Below, in pieces: positions 23,491 to 34,979 of a DNA stretch of 64,000 nucleotides (the first letter of the stretch is position 1; each line of letters begins with the position of its first letter). The stretch is from contig OZ316893.1 in NCBI GenBank assembly GCA_973895155.1, positions 1,054,001 to 1,118,000 of the forward strand, in the 5' to 3' direction. A program made the translations under genes and the position numbers. The notes under the pieces are model-generated. The model saw only the letters and a program-made list of their open reading frames with translations, searched no databases and was not told the DNA's origin. Source of the stretch: Marsupella aquatica. Lineage: Eukaryota > Marchantiophyta.

Positions 23491-24769
23491 CTCAATTGTG
23501 CACAGCAGAAATCTCATCTCTCACAATGTCTTCTGCTTACTAGGTGTGGTATGATGTGAGGAACCAAAAGAGAACGCTTTGCTAGTGAAGACAGTTTGGT
23601 TAGCCCGATGAAATCTTTGCTAGCGAGGCTAAAAAACTTCCTCTTATTCTACTGCTCAAAACCTTTGTATACAACACGTACATAGTAGTGGGGACAACCA
23701 TGGGGGGCTGAAACCAGAAAGAAGGTCCGTGACGGTGGCGCTCGGTTAGAGAAATGCACAGCAGGGTTGTACATGGGTGCAGCCGCGACTAACTAAGGAG
23801 AGCAGCTGGATCTTGCGCAAGGGTTATGGGAGGGTGCAAGTTAGTGTGTATACAGACACATTTAAACATGCAACATACTCTTGAAACAAATTACTGACAC
23901 AATAAGTTGGAACAATCCTCACACAAGCCAATCAAGAAAACCCATCAAATAACAGTTGTCATTTTGCACATTGTTATTTGAAGAGAACATGCACATGTGT
24001 AACATCCAATGAACACACAAGTAATTCACACAAGAAATACATAGTTTATCTCTCCAAGAGGGTAGGTACACATAAGAGGACTTTACTGAACTTTAAGTCC
24101 ACTGGTCATATAAAGTCCCCACTAAGTAAGTTTTCCCTATCTCTTAGATGGTTGTGTAACAATGAACCTAAAGCTCCACTCACTAATTAAGTCTTGCTAG
24201 TGAATCTAGTAGTGACACATCTAACTTTATCCAATTACCTGACTACGGTTAGACTACCTACAGTTATATAGTAACTCTCGACCCAAGAGTAAATACCAAA
24301 CAGGTCCCCTGGGATAGGCAGGAGCTACACAACAACATCACCTTGGGCACTAGAGGAACTGCTCAGGCATAAAATCACCTTTGTACGGCCTTGCATGGAG
24401 TATCCCTTGTCCCTTTACTTACCTTGTACAGCTGTAGATGATGATTGTACAAAGATAAAACCACATTCACTCCCCTTAAAACACAAGTGCACCCATAAAG
24501 AGCTACTGGTAAGTGCACAATTTCAGAAATGTGGTTTGAGCTCCACAAAAATGTGATATATGCACAACCTTTTATTGGCAAATGCTCCACAAAAGGTGCA
24601 GAGAGCTCTACCCTTTATGGTGAGTAGCTCATGGAATGGAACTTTTATAGGGGCAGGTGTGGTTTAACAGGTGGCTGCTGTCAGGTAGTCATTGCAATGG
24701 GACACTTCAGCCTCTGCTGTCGCTTCAACAATAACCATGTAGTGTAGACTGGGTCCACATACATATAAT
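23490..24769. other. Gene-free stretch downstream of the copia primer site
   Basis: If the copia element were complete this would be its leader and gag region, but all frames are short and show no CCHC knuckle. The sequence is AT-rich with small TGCTAGTGAA-type repeats. Probably a decayed internal region or unrelated DNA. Confidence 0.35.
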
Positions 24770-24823
24770 AAGATATTGATGGCTCTTCTGTCAACGTTAC
24801 ATGAGAAGAGCCATCAATATCTT
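24770..24823. repeat. Perfect 20-bp hairpin
   Basis: 24770-24789 is the exact reverse complement of 24804-24823 with a 14-base loop. It could be a MITE scar, a transcription-related hairpin or a small-RNA stem. No flanking gene uses it. Confidence 0.75.
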
Positions 24824-24929
24824 GTCCAAGGAAATAATTGAAGGGTCAAAGGGGTCGAAAATATTGTTAGAAATCATCCTATCTTGCTGAAACTTCTCAC
24901 GAATATCCTAGACGGACATACCTTGCACT

Positions 24930-25170
24930 CATCATTCTCGCCGTTGTCAAGTCTTTCAGGGTTACTCTAGAGGAAACAAAACTCATCCTCATCATTCTTG
25001 TCTTTGTGAGGCTTTTCAAATTTCCTAGAGGGATGCAAAATGCGGATGATCATTCTTCTATATGTGAGGTTTTCCAGATTATTCTAGAGGGGCACGAAAT
25101 TTGCATCCTCATCACTCTTCCGTTTGTGAGATTTTTTAAGATAAACCTTCAGGGATACAAATTGTGTATC
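24930..25170 (+). repeat. Diverged tandem array, 60-bp unit, four copies
   Basis: CATCATTCT-type units begin near 24930, 24990, 25049 and 25110. Each is followed by a TTTGTGAGG-like block and a CTAGAGG-like block. Divergence between units is high. The frame at 25006-25245 is open through part of the array, but this is expected from a repeat whose unit length is a multiple of three. Confidence 0.6.
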
Positions 25171-25249
25171 CTGGCGTTCGTGAGATGTGCCGGTAGGACT
25201 GACGATCTCCTCTCTGGCAAACTGAGCGCTACCATGATTGAATAACAAT

Positions 25250-26754
25250 AAGGATTTCAAAACACCATTTCCAAACTTGGGACAAGACCTGTATCTTGAG
25301 ATGACACTACAATCATATTCCGATCATCTGACTAGTCCGTCAGATGTATTAGTCCTACACACCAACAAGATATACGACGTGCAACTACTACAGATAAATA
25401 AATTCACAACAAAATGAGGCACACCCCGAGCAACCTGCTCTGCAGGTCACCATGCTAATTATTTAGGTTCATTTGAAATAGACATAATATGAGGTTCGGC
25501 TTCGGAAAGTTTGCAGCTCCTCCTCTCAAAGGACTTCATAATAGTCCCGTACATAACATGGTCCCGCCCATATCTCTATCTTAAGAGTATCTTCTCACAT
25601 AACCAAACAAAGATGACCGGTATACCACAACTACTGATCGTCGACCAGCTACCTAGAATAGCTCAGAAAGGGATAAACATATAAGCACCTGATAGCTACA
25701 CGAGGAGTATTCCAACCGCTGAATGGCTTCCACCTACTCTGATGAAAACATTCCGAATTAAAGACCAGCACCAGAAGAGGGTGACAAGCTAGAAAACCAC
25801 CTCCCTTTCTAGAAAAAACCATTCAGCTTAGTCCTGTAAAAGCCACTGTTGTTCCACGACTCCTAGACTGGAGCCTTGCTTGATCGGATCTTGCATGGTC
25901 TGAAAATTTGAACTTTGACGATCGTGACCATATCACTCGAACAAGAAGCAGAGCATACCACGCTTCCTCCTTCAGAAGCCTTCCATGTTCTCTCTAGTCC
26001 TGCAACTCTGCCCAAATTCTTGTCTATATAGGCAGGAGACGAACCAAGCTCATTAATTGTGGGCGAAACTCATCCAACAATAGGTGATCAGTTAACAGGG
26101 TTAGAGGATCACCAGTTTCATTCCTGCGCCCCGAAAGCACATTCAGTAATCAGTGGATTCGATTCAGAGAAGCACCCCCTCAAATCTATGTTTTGTTCCG
26201 CATGCTACGTCAAGGTAAGGGAAGTCTTCACCACATTTGGCCCAAGCAGGATAGCGAATGTAGATCTCCTTCCGGTAGGCCGCCTAATAGGCATCACTGC
26301 TGAGGGAGTCTGCAAATCGTAGGATGTTACTTTCAAGCACAAGAAAGAGCTCCTTCAGAACTTTCTCATGGCTCGATAGTGCTCGCACATCGTCATGTGC
26401 AATTCTAGGATTTACATCAGACTGAGAAGTTCACCTGAGTACAAGTAAGATATAGTCAATTTAGTTAAGAGACAACTTTTGTTATTTGTATTCTCTATAA
26501 ACCGCAATCTTCAGAACACAATACATGCAGTTCTCCAACCGAAAGCGTCGATGATTCATCTTGAAATCACATACACAAACATCTTTTACAATATCTATCA
26601 AGGAATCGTAATGTAAGACATCGCTTTACACAGCCTTAGTTTTTCAGCAGGTGCACCTCTTGTGAAATCTAGTGGAAACACTCGAATGAATTTTAACGAA
26701 CCTTCAAAGAACGTGATGTTAAAGTAATAACATACCAGATGAGACAGTTTTTGT
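25250..26754. other. Region downstream of SMG7 (probable 3' UTR near 26.2-26.75 kb)
   Basis: The SMG7 stop codon is at 26755-26757 on the minus strand, so lower coordinates hold its 3' untranslated region. The 87-codon frame at 26059-26322 on the plus strand has no recognisable motif and is not called. Nothing else supported. Confidence 0.4.
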
Positions 26755-29700
26755 TTACGATACGAATGGATCCCGAGATTGATACTGTCCATACCACAAC
26801 TGCTGCTGCTGTTTATGCTGCTGCTGCTGCTGTTGCTGTTGCTGTTGCTGTTGTTGCTGCAACAGGAGGAGTTGCTGTTGTTGAATCTGATACTGTTGCT
26901 GAGCGTCATACTGTTGGGCGCTAAGCTCATTGTTGTTGTTGATCCAGTGGGCAGGTGGCTGTTCCACTCCATAGGCAACCCTTGGACTGTCATACTTTTG
27001 CTTTGGCTGCAAAAGTTGTTGCAAAAGTTGAGCATTATAATGCTGCCTCTGATTGTCCAGCTGTTCCTGTTCTGAAACTCCCATTCCTGGAAACGGGTAG
27101 GTCGTTGGTGTTTTGGAGAGAGGGACCGGTTCACCCACACCTCCGTTGGACCAAATTCCATAGTCTGAACTGTAGAGTGATGAACCCTGTCCTTGGTAAT
27201 ACCCAATTTGGCCAATATTCCCTTTCTGAGAATAATCATCTAGCCAGCCATAGTCATCGACAACTTGGTGATGTTCTTCAATTGCATTGCGCCGCGGACT
27301 TTTTTCGGGCTGTGAGGAACTCTGCTGGGTAGTTGCCGCAACACTGCTTGATGCCGTTTTCGTGGGAAGTGGACCAAAACCAGGAGGAGGTCTCATTCCT
27401 GAAGCTCTTGCAGCAGGAACAACAGAGTCCTTGGTGGTAACACTAGTACTGGTTAAAGGAAAGGCTGCTGGTCCATTGTTCGAGCTATTCTGCTTGCTGA
27501 CGAATGGCAGTGACTTCTCAGGCTGTGTCTCGACAGAAGAGCTCGGCTTTCCAGCAAGTGCATAACCAGAAGGGTTCTGCACATAAGAACGTCCAACAGC
27601 ACCATTATGGACATTACTCCTATGTTTCTCTCCACTATAAAGCGTTCCATTTGCAGTTGGAGGAGCTGGAATTGCTGTTTGGGACGTCCCACTTGTCTCT
27701 TTCACGGAAGCCTGTATCAAACTATCTAAAGACATGTTAGAATGCGGCAAAGCTCCACCCAATGGTCCGTTATGTCGGAGATTGTAGTCTGGCTTTCCCA
27801 GAGTCAAATTAGACAAACCAGCCACAGTAGTTAGAGAGTCCAAGCTAGTGCTCCACAATGAATTGCTTGTAACAACTTGCTTTGGTTGTCCAATGACTCC
27901 GGTGATTGGAGACTTCTCAGAACCATTGCCAAAAAGATTTGCGACAGAGTGTACATCCCACGGTAGCGTTGCTGAAGGGAAGCCAGCTGTTGATCTACCC
28001 ACGTGATTCAGCCAATCTGCTGCTGAGCTGGGAGCGTATCCATAAGTGCTCTTTCCACCTCCAACTTCCTCATCTTTCATAAGGGCATGAGAACCAGATA
28101 AACTAGGTATTAAACTGGGTAAAGACCCTGCAGCTTCAGAGTGATTGTTGACGAAAGCCGGTGACTTAGCTCCTTGGGATGACAACATGAGACCATTGGC
28201 TTTAGCAGGGGCCGCTGGCAAATCCGTGGCAAACTGCTTCACATCAGGGGCACCTAGAGATCGCTCGATGTCTACATGACTAGCTGGTGAAGCTTTCCTA
28301 GCAGTGTCCTGAACTCGATGATCTCCAAAGTTTGGCACTAAGCTGGGATCCATTGATGTTGTTGGCACACCAACCAAGTCCTTCCAGACGAACTCTGGGG
28401 CAGAGGTTAGGACTTGACTATCCTTTACCATAGGCTTGAAGACAATAACTTCCTCATCTTCCTCTTCTCTCCTTTGAAGGGCACCATTAGATGGAAGAAG
28501 GGAACTATTGGTTCCATCAGAATCCTTCAGCCAGGCTGCAGCAGTAAGCCCCTCTGGTTCATCTACAATCGCATCAGGTAGGACATTTATATCATCCAAT
28601 ACAGTGCTCTCATCTCTGTCGTCAACCGTTTTCTGTGGTTTGTCGCAAGCAATGAAAAATCGATTCCCGTCGTCGTCGTACACGATACCTTTCTCTGTGC
28701 CTTCCAGAGCATTTGCAATCGCTTTTCCCGCTGCCAACAGGCGCTGCATACGCACATCCCGCTCTTTCTTGTCCCCCAACCCAGTCCGAGGAGCCCGCTT
28801 TGAGTAATCTAAAGTGAGTTGTGCCGGAACTAGAGAAACAAAGCCTCGAAGCTCATAATCCTCCCACAATGCGACGCCACCCAGGCTGTCTTCATCTCCA
28901 AAAGCACTTAGAGATTGAAGAGCTCCCTCCAAACCACCGTCAGCGGACACTGTGTCTACAGCTTCGGTGCAACAATTCAGGAGAGTGACACTCTGCCTCC
29001 AAAAAAAGGCCCGTGCATTCGCCTGCTTCTCATCAACATCACTGCCTGCTGCCATTTCTGGCCTGCAGGCCAACCATTCCAAGAAAACCAACATTGCAGG
29101 GAGTAGCGGACTTTTGGAGATGTCCTTGGAATCTGCACATCTCCGCATGAGCCGTCCAGCACACTCAAACGCAGCAGTGAAAGCATGTTGGAAAAGTGCA
29201 GAACGCTGCAGGATCTCCGCATAAGTTGGGTGATGAGAATCCGGGCCCCAGTTTATATTGTGCACTGTAAAGATGAGTATGGAGACGAGCTGTAGAAACC
29301 CAGCAGCCCCACTGCTGCCCGTACCAATGCCACTACGATGGTCTGAACCTAACCCTGCTTCCAAGCTTGCATCATCTGGGGACAATAGTGTCTCTAGTTC
29401 GCACACGGTTGCCGAATATACTTCGGCGAATGTCTCCAGACTACAAAAAGCATAACAAGTATTTACATACGGGTCCGTAAGTATTCATCAAAAACTTAAA
29501 ACATACAGCGTACCCATCTATCTAATCTACCTAGTCAGGGATGATGAATCAATCAGAAGGACAAAAATAAGAGTATTTGAAATATCGCACTCCAACCCAA
29601 AGTCGAAATTCGAGTTGATGAAAAACGACAAGCCTGCATATCATTGAGCAGGTCCAAAGGCTAAAGACATCGCCCAAACGCCCAGGCCATGCGTGTGTTT

Positions 29701-32207
29701 AACGAGAGACCATGGCATCTCCTCTAATCACATACTACAGCTGGATTGAAGACTCACATCCTAAATCACTCTCCATTAGCTAGCTTCCGTCCCAATATCA
29801 AACGGACTCATGCATAAGGGGAAAAAAATGTCTGATCAAATCACCGACCTCTACTTACCTTGTTTTTGTAAACAAGATCCCATTCAGTCGTACGAACCGG
29901 ATACGGAAGCTCTTTCGTATTTCCCCGATATCCGCACCTTCAAGGTTACGATCTTTCACCGCCAACTTCAAAGCTCCATCTCCAACAGGTAGAATGCGGT
30001 CTCCCCTCACAGGTTTACCTTTATCAGAAGCTTTCCCAGAATCCAGTTTCGAAGCTGAGACCGTATTCTCGTGTAGCGGGAGTTGGGCATTATGATTGCG
30101 ATTCTGCAGAAACCCACTAGCACTGTCAGCTAACTATGCGTTTGTGGTCAAGCCTGTGGTGTCGTGAGCTCAAAAAAAACATTTAGTGATGAAGATATGG
30201 TTTCAGAATAACGAAGAGCTTCCTAAAAGAGCATGAAGTAAACCACCGACCACGTTTCCTGCAGAGTAAAGAAGGCTAGTGACGATTATTCAGACAGTTC
30301 CCTAATGATATGAAAACTTTCAGAAAGGATTCTTAAGATGAGGGAGGACCTTCATAGCAGATAAGCAAAGAGCAGGTACCACAAGCTCCCAAACTAAGGA
30401 GAAAATCCAGATGTAGTAATAGGAGAACAGATTTTCCACTGAAACATACCTTTTCAAAAAGTATTATTAGGTTGTCTCTTGCAGTGAGAAATGGACTCTC
30501 TACAGCAAGACTACGAAAGTAGCGGTACACTGCAAGCAATTCATCACCCACGTATGTTGCCAGCACAGCCAACTGCAAACGGCCACCATGACAACATCAG
30601 CTCTATATACCGCAGGTCGCCTAAGAAGCAATATAGAACAAAAGGTTGGCAACAATGCCTCTTAAGGACACTGACAGATGCATTGATCGTCACCCAGACT
30701 TTCAGCACAATCGAAGGTTACCTGATTATGTGGATTGCCACTGGATGGCCACAAGGAGATAGCCTGCTGATAGTATCCTGCAGCGACTGACCAATCTCGG
30801 CTGCGGACATCGGCATCTCCATGAGACTCCTTGTATCTTGCCAGATCACCCAGAAAAATCAAACACCGATGGCAAGACAGATCACAACTCTTCAACTCTA
30901 CTGCTCGCTTGTCATCCCTGGCAAGACCACTGGACTCCGCTTCAAATGGGGAATAATCTTGGGGCAATCCGTGCTTTGCCCTAAGTTTCAATATTAAGTT
31001 ATGGTAAAATCCGGTAGCTTCAGAGAGGAAGCTTTTGAACACGGACAGGATTTTCTGAGAGGTATCTCTCCGTGCCGGTGGAAGTCTTGCTCCGGGCATT
31101 GGTATGGCAGGGGCAGAAGCTGCTGCAGCCGCAGCGGCTGTGCTTTTCCGCAAGCGGGCCCTAAATTCCTCGATACACTTGTAGTGTAACCGCCAAATTG
31201 CTTGCTCCACCTCATGAGATTCGGCAAACTCATGGTCTTCAAGGATAACTGCCTCATAGCTCTCGCAGATTCGATTCCGAAGGGCCCTTACACTGGGGTC
31301 AAATGGTGCCTTTGATTGGAGCAAAGCCCGTAATTGTTTCTCTAGCTCCAAGGCCTGCAGATGTACCAGTTATCTGCTTGTCAGACATGCATGTGTTGCG
31401 AAACGGAAATGTAAAAGCATCAAACTGCATGAAACAAACTTGCCACCGGCCAGCTTCAAACTGATAGACGCTCTAACGAACATGAAGAAGAAGAAGAAGA
31501 AAGCAGGCATTAAACGGTTGAAAGTGAGTGCCGGTGATTGATTTTTAAAGTAAAAAGTGAGAGTCTGAGTGCACTTTGTAGAACTAAAGAACTGTCACTG
31601 CTCGATGGACGACTAAACACCAGAACACCGGCAGAAAATAAGAGAAATACATAATCAACAAGATCTCGTGCCTTCCATAGCCAGAGAGGAGACGCTGGTG
31701 ATAGATCTGTGGATCCAAACAAGTCAACTAGGCAGGGCTCTACTAGTGGGTGCACTGCGCACACATTTCCGTACGCGCCCAGTTCAAATAAGGAGAGAGC
31801 GGCAATTTGGGGAGTATTCAGCCACACCAAATATCTCCGGCGTGACCCCGCGCGTCCACAACTTGGTCGTAAAGCAACGCAATCATTTCGTGTATGTGAT
31901 CTAACCATTGCAAACAGAACAGGCGAGATATGGACCTTCGCAATCAAGTGTGTTATCTGTCGGGCGAGGGAGCGCGAGGCACGTCACCGGCCAAGATATT
32001 GAGGGAGAGAAATCGGCAGTAGCCATAGCCCGCAGGGCGTGCGTTAAGAAAACGCAGAAAGGAAAGGATAGAGAGGGACAGGGAAGTGAAACGAGTAAAG
32101 TTGAAGGGAGAAGGGAGAAGGCCCAAAAGACCTACCTGATTGTAGCGCTGCTGGGCCAGGGCTCGAGGAGTTGGAACAGCAGAGGTGGGGTTAGTTGGCA
32201 TGGTCAT
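26755..32207 (-). CDS. SMG7: SMG7/EST1-like nonsense-mediated decay factor, five exons
   Basis: Exons (minus) 32207-32136, 31354-30722, 30572-30450, 30103-29859 and 29440-26755 join in frame to 1,252 residues. SMG7 binds phosphorylated UPF1 through a 14-3-3-like TPR domain and leads nonsense-containing mRNA to decay; in plants it is also needed to exit meiosis. Family landmarks are YEAVILEDHEF and AIWRLHYKCIEEFRARL (about 55-90), then VYRYFRSLAV and FLTARDNLIILFEK (exon 3). Exon 4 ends in FRIRFVRLNGILFTKT and exon 5 holds MLVFLEWLACRPEM and LWEDYELRGF. The long C-terminus is low-complexity and ends in a glutamine run and SRDPFVS. The ATG at 32207 has the better context. An in-frame ATG at 32426 would add 73 Gly/Glu-rich residues and cannot be excluded. 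Confidence 0.9.
26800..26890 (-). repeat. CAG/CAA repeat encoding a polyglutamine tail in SMG7
   Basis: On the minus strand this is a run of CAG and CAA codons interrupted by a few others, giving about 30 glutamines within 60 residues of the SMG7 C-terminus. Mixed CAG/CAA usage suggests it is old and fairly stable. The antisense frame reads as polyleucine and is not a gene. Confidence 0.85.
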
Positions 32208-33400
32208 CCTCCATCGCTCATTTACCTCGCTTCGTTGGTGTTCATTATCTGCGTCTCCTCTTCCCGTTCCTCCCTGCTTTCCTTCTTCTAGCCCTATAAT
32301 CTGGACGCCTGCTGCACCACTCTCTTCTGTGCCCTTGTTAACCGCACCTCCGTCGTCCGATCCCGCTCCAATCTGCTTCTTCTGTCTTCCCACACCACTT
32401 CGCTCGTTCGCCTCCTCTCCCAGCATCCGCTAATGTCCCTCTCTCTTCTCCCTCTCTCTGGTGGATACCCTAGCGTCCCCGGCGACGTGAAAATCTGGCC
32501 GGCTGTTCCTGCGATCAGTTGCTCGCTCCGTCGAACACTCGTTCAGTCGGTCGGTCCGTCAGTCCGACGGTCTCTTCAGCCCTGCTCTCCTGCTACCCTC
32601 CCCTCCGCTCCCAACTCGCAAAACACCTAATAAGCGTACTAGTTCCGACTCAAAAGTCCCGTTTCTTTCTTCGCCTTGGCCACTTTCCCAACCATTCAAT
32701 TGCCCCACAGCACCACTCGTCGTAAGGGGCCAGACACCCACTCAAGCTCCTCTTCTGCTCCTGCTGCTGCTGCTGCTACTGCTACTGCTGCTGCCCTCCC
32801 GTGCCAAACCCGCAAAAACACCTAATGAGCGTAGATTCGATCCACCACTCCCGCTTCCTTCTTCGCCGTGGCCACTTTCCCCACCATTCAATTGCCGCAA
32901 GAGAGTGCACTATCGTGCAATCCTTCCTTCGCTGCTGCAGCTCCTGCTCTTCTGCGTCTTTCAACCTCTTCTTTCTTCCTGATTCCTGCTCTCTGCTTCC
33001 TGCTTCCACAAAGGCTGCCGCAGTGCCAGCACCACCCTCTCGCTACAGTCCCACCTCCACTCTCGTGTGATCGCTACTCCCCACCTGCCTCCTCGCCTTT
33101 TGCACTTCGGCTCGACTCCGCTCGGAGCAGAGCGATCGACGACCTGACCGATCTGAACCCACGACGGAAACTACAAAAAGCTGGGATCACTCGACGAATA
33201 CACGGTGAGTACTGTAGTAGGAGGAAGAGCCCCAAGACGAAGAGAAGAGAAGAGAAGAGGAGGAGAGGAGAGGAGAGGAGAGGAGAGGAGGAGGGGCGTA
33301 TAGAGGAATGAAATGGGCATGGGCGAAGGAAGGTGGGTGTATGGAAGTGCTCGTGCTTGTTTCTTTTTTCGGGTGCGCTGCTCGCCTGCTTGGTGCTGCA
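32208..33400. other. SMG7 upstream region with CTG and GA microsatellites
   Basis: Contains the SMG7 leader and promoter. A (CTG/CTA)n tract lies at 32757-32795 and a GAGGA-type purine tract at about 33238-33297. Frames in every phase here are pyrimidine-rich Ser/Pro/Leu or purine-rich Glu/Arg low-complexity peptides and are not genes. Confidence 0.5.
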
Positions 33401-33403
33401 TGC

Positions 33404-34975
33404 GCCAGATGTTGGCAAAGGAAGAAGCCCCCTGCTTGACCTGTTTTGCTAAAATCGCCCCGGTAGCCCTTGAGCGCAAGGGTTTTTATATGTTTTGGTT
33501 TCTCAAACCCACACCTGCCGCTCTTATTAGTTAATTTAAGAAAGGACCCCTTGCTTCTTAACTGTGATATTTATGGGAAGGTCTCGTGGTTGTTTCTTTT
33601 TTTGGGTGCACCAGGTGTTGGCAAGTCCCCTCCTTGACCTGTTTGGCTAATCGCCCCGGTAGCCCTTTGAGCGCAAGGGTTTTTTAAGTTTTTGGTTTTT
33701 TAAACCCACACCTGCCGCTATTTTTAGTTAAGAAAGGACCCCTTGCTTCTTTATTGTGATATTTGTATTTATGGGAAGGTCTCGTGCCCGAGTCTCGTGG
33801 TTGTTTCTTTTTTTGGGTGCACCAGGTGTTGGCAAGGAAGAAGCCCTCCTTGACCTGTTTTGCTAATCGCCCCAGTTGCCCAGTAGCCTTTGAGCGCAAG
33901 GGTTTTTTGGTTTCCTGGTTTTTAAAACCCACACCTGCCACTATTATTAGGAAAGGACGCCTAGCTTCTCAAATTGTGGAAGGTCTCGTGCCCGAGTCTT
34001 GTGCTTGTTTTTTTCTTGGGTGCGCCAGGTGTTGGCAAGGGATAAGTACTCCTTGAGTTGTTTTGCTAATCGCCCGGTAGCCTTTGAGCTCAAGGGTTTT
34101 TTGTTTTTTTAACCCACACCTGCCATTATTGAGAAAGGACCCGTTTGGTAATTGTGATGTTTGTGGAGGTGCCCATGCTTGTTTCTTATTTTGGGTGCGC
34201 CAGATATTGGCAAGGAAGAAGCCCTCTTTGACTGGTTTTCCTAATTGCCCGGTAGCCTTTGAGCAAAAGGTATTTTGGGTTTTTTAAACCATACCTGCCC
34301 CTATTGAGAAAGGAAGCTTTGGTTCTTAATTTTGATTTTTTGGGACGTTCTCTTGCTTGTTTCTACTTTTGGGTGGGCTAAATTTTGTAAACTAAGGAAG
34401 AAGCCCTTCTTGTGTTGTTTTGCTAGTAGCCGGGTAGGGTAGCCTTTGAGCTTTTTTTGTTGGTCCAGTAAGAAACAAAGGGTCAATTTGAGCTTCATTT
34501 TGTTGTTTTATGGATGTGTTCGTACTTGTTTTGTTTCTGCCCTGTTTTCTAGGTGCGCTGCTTGTGCTGAGTGTGCCATATGTTGGCAAGGAAGAAGTCC
34601 TCGTTGAGTTGTTTTGTTAATTGCCCTATAGACTTTGAGCAAAAGGGGTTTTTTTTTTTAAAACCACTATTGAAAAAGGACCCTGGTTTCTTAATTTTGA
34701 TGTTTTTTAATATATTTATGTTTGCCCCATACGCCATGTAATTGAACGTAAGCTTGTGACCCCATGTGAGTGTCACATCCAAATATTATGCCTTATCACA
34801 TGATATGCTATGTAGACCCAGGATTGTAGCTTCTTGTGACTCACATCAAAATGTGGTATGGTCGGTAGGTGCATGGCTGTGCTTGTGCATGCTGTTTGTG
34901 ATTTATTTTGCATGCCCGGCTTGGTGGTGGTGCACCAGATGTTTGCAAGGAAGAAGTACTTCTTGCAATGTGTTT
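33404..34975. repeat. Decaying tandem array, about 200-bp unit, about eight copies
   Basis: A core (CCAGGTGTTGGCAAGGAAGA followed by CCTTGACCTGTTTTGCTAA, CGGTAGCC, TTTGAGCGCAAGGG, ACCCACACCTGCC and GAAAGGACCC) recurs with starts near 33409, 33614, 33821, 34027, 34200, 34376, 34575 and 34937. Spacing is about 205, 207, 206, 173, 176, 199 and 362, the last perhaps hiding a lost unit. Similarity is highest in the first four units and falls toward higher coordinates. Several units keep a short minus-strand frame reading AKQVKEGFFLANTW or similar, probably because units are close copies rather than because the peptide is selected. Confidence 0.85.
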
Positions 34976-34979
34976 CTTA

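Noticed and set aside
26779-27075. Leucine-rich frame on the plus strand
   Set aside because: It is the antisense of the SMG7 glutamine run; low complexity and inside a well-supported gene.
32433-33418. Several frames upstream of SMG7
   Set aside because: Ser/Pro/Leu- or Glu/Arg-rich translations of CT/GA repeats in leader or promoter DNA.
33404-34975. CRISPR array
   Set aside because: Units are about 200 bp and diverged, with no short identical repeats separated by unique spacers; the window is eukaryotic.
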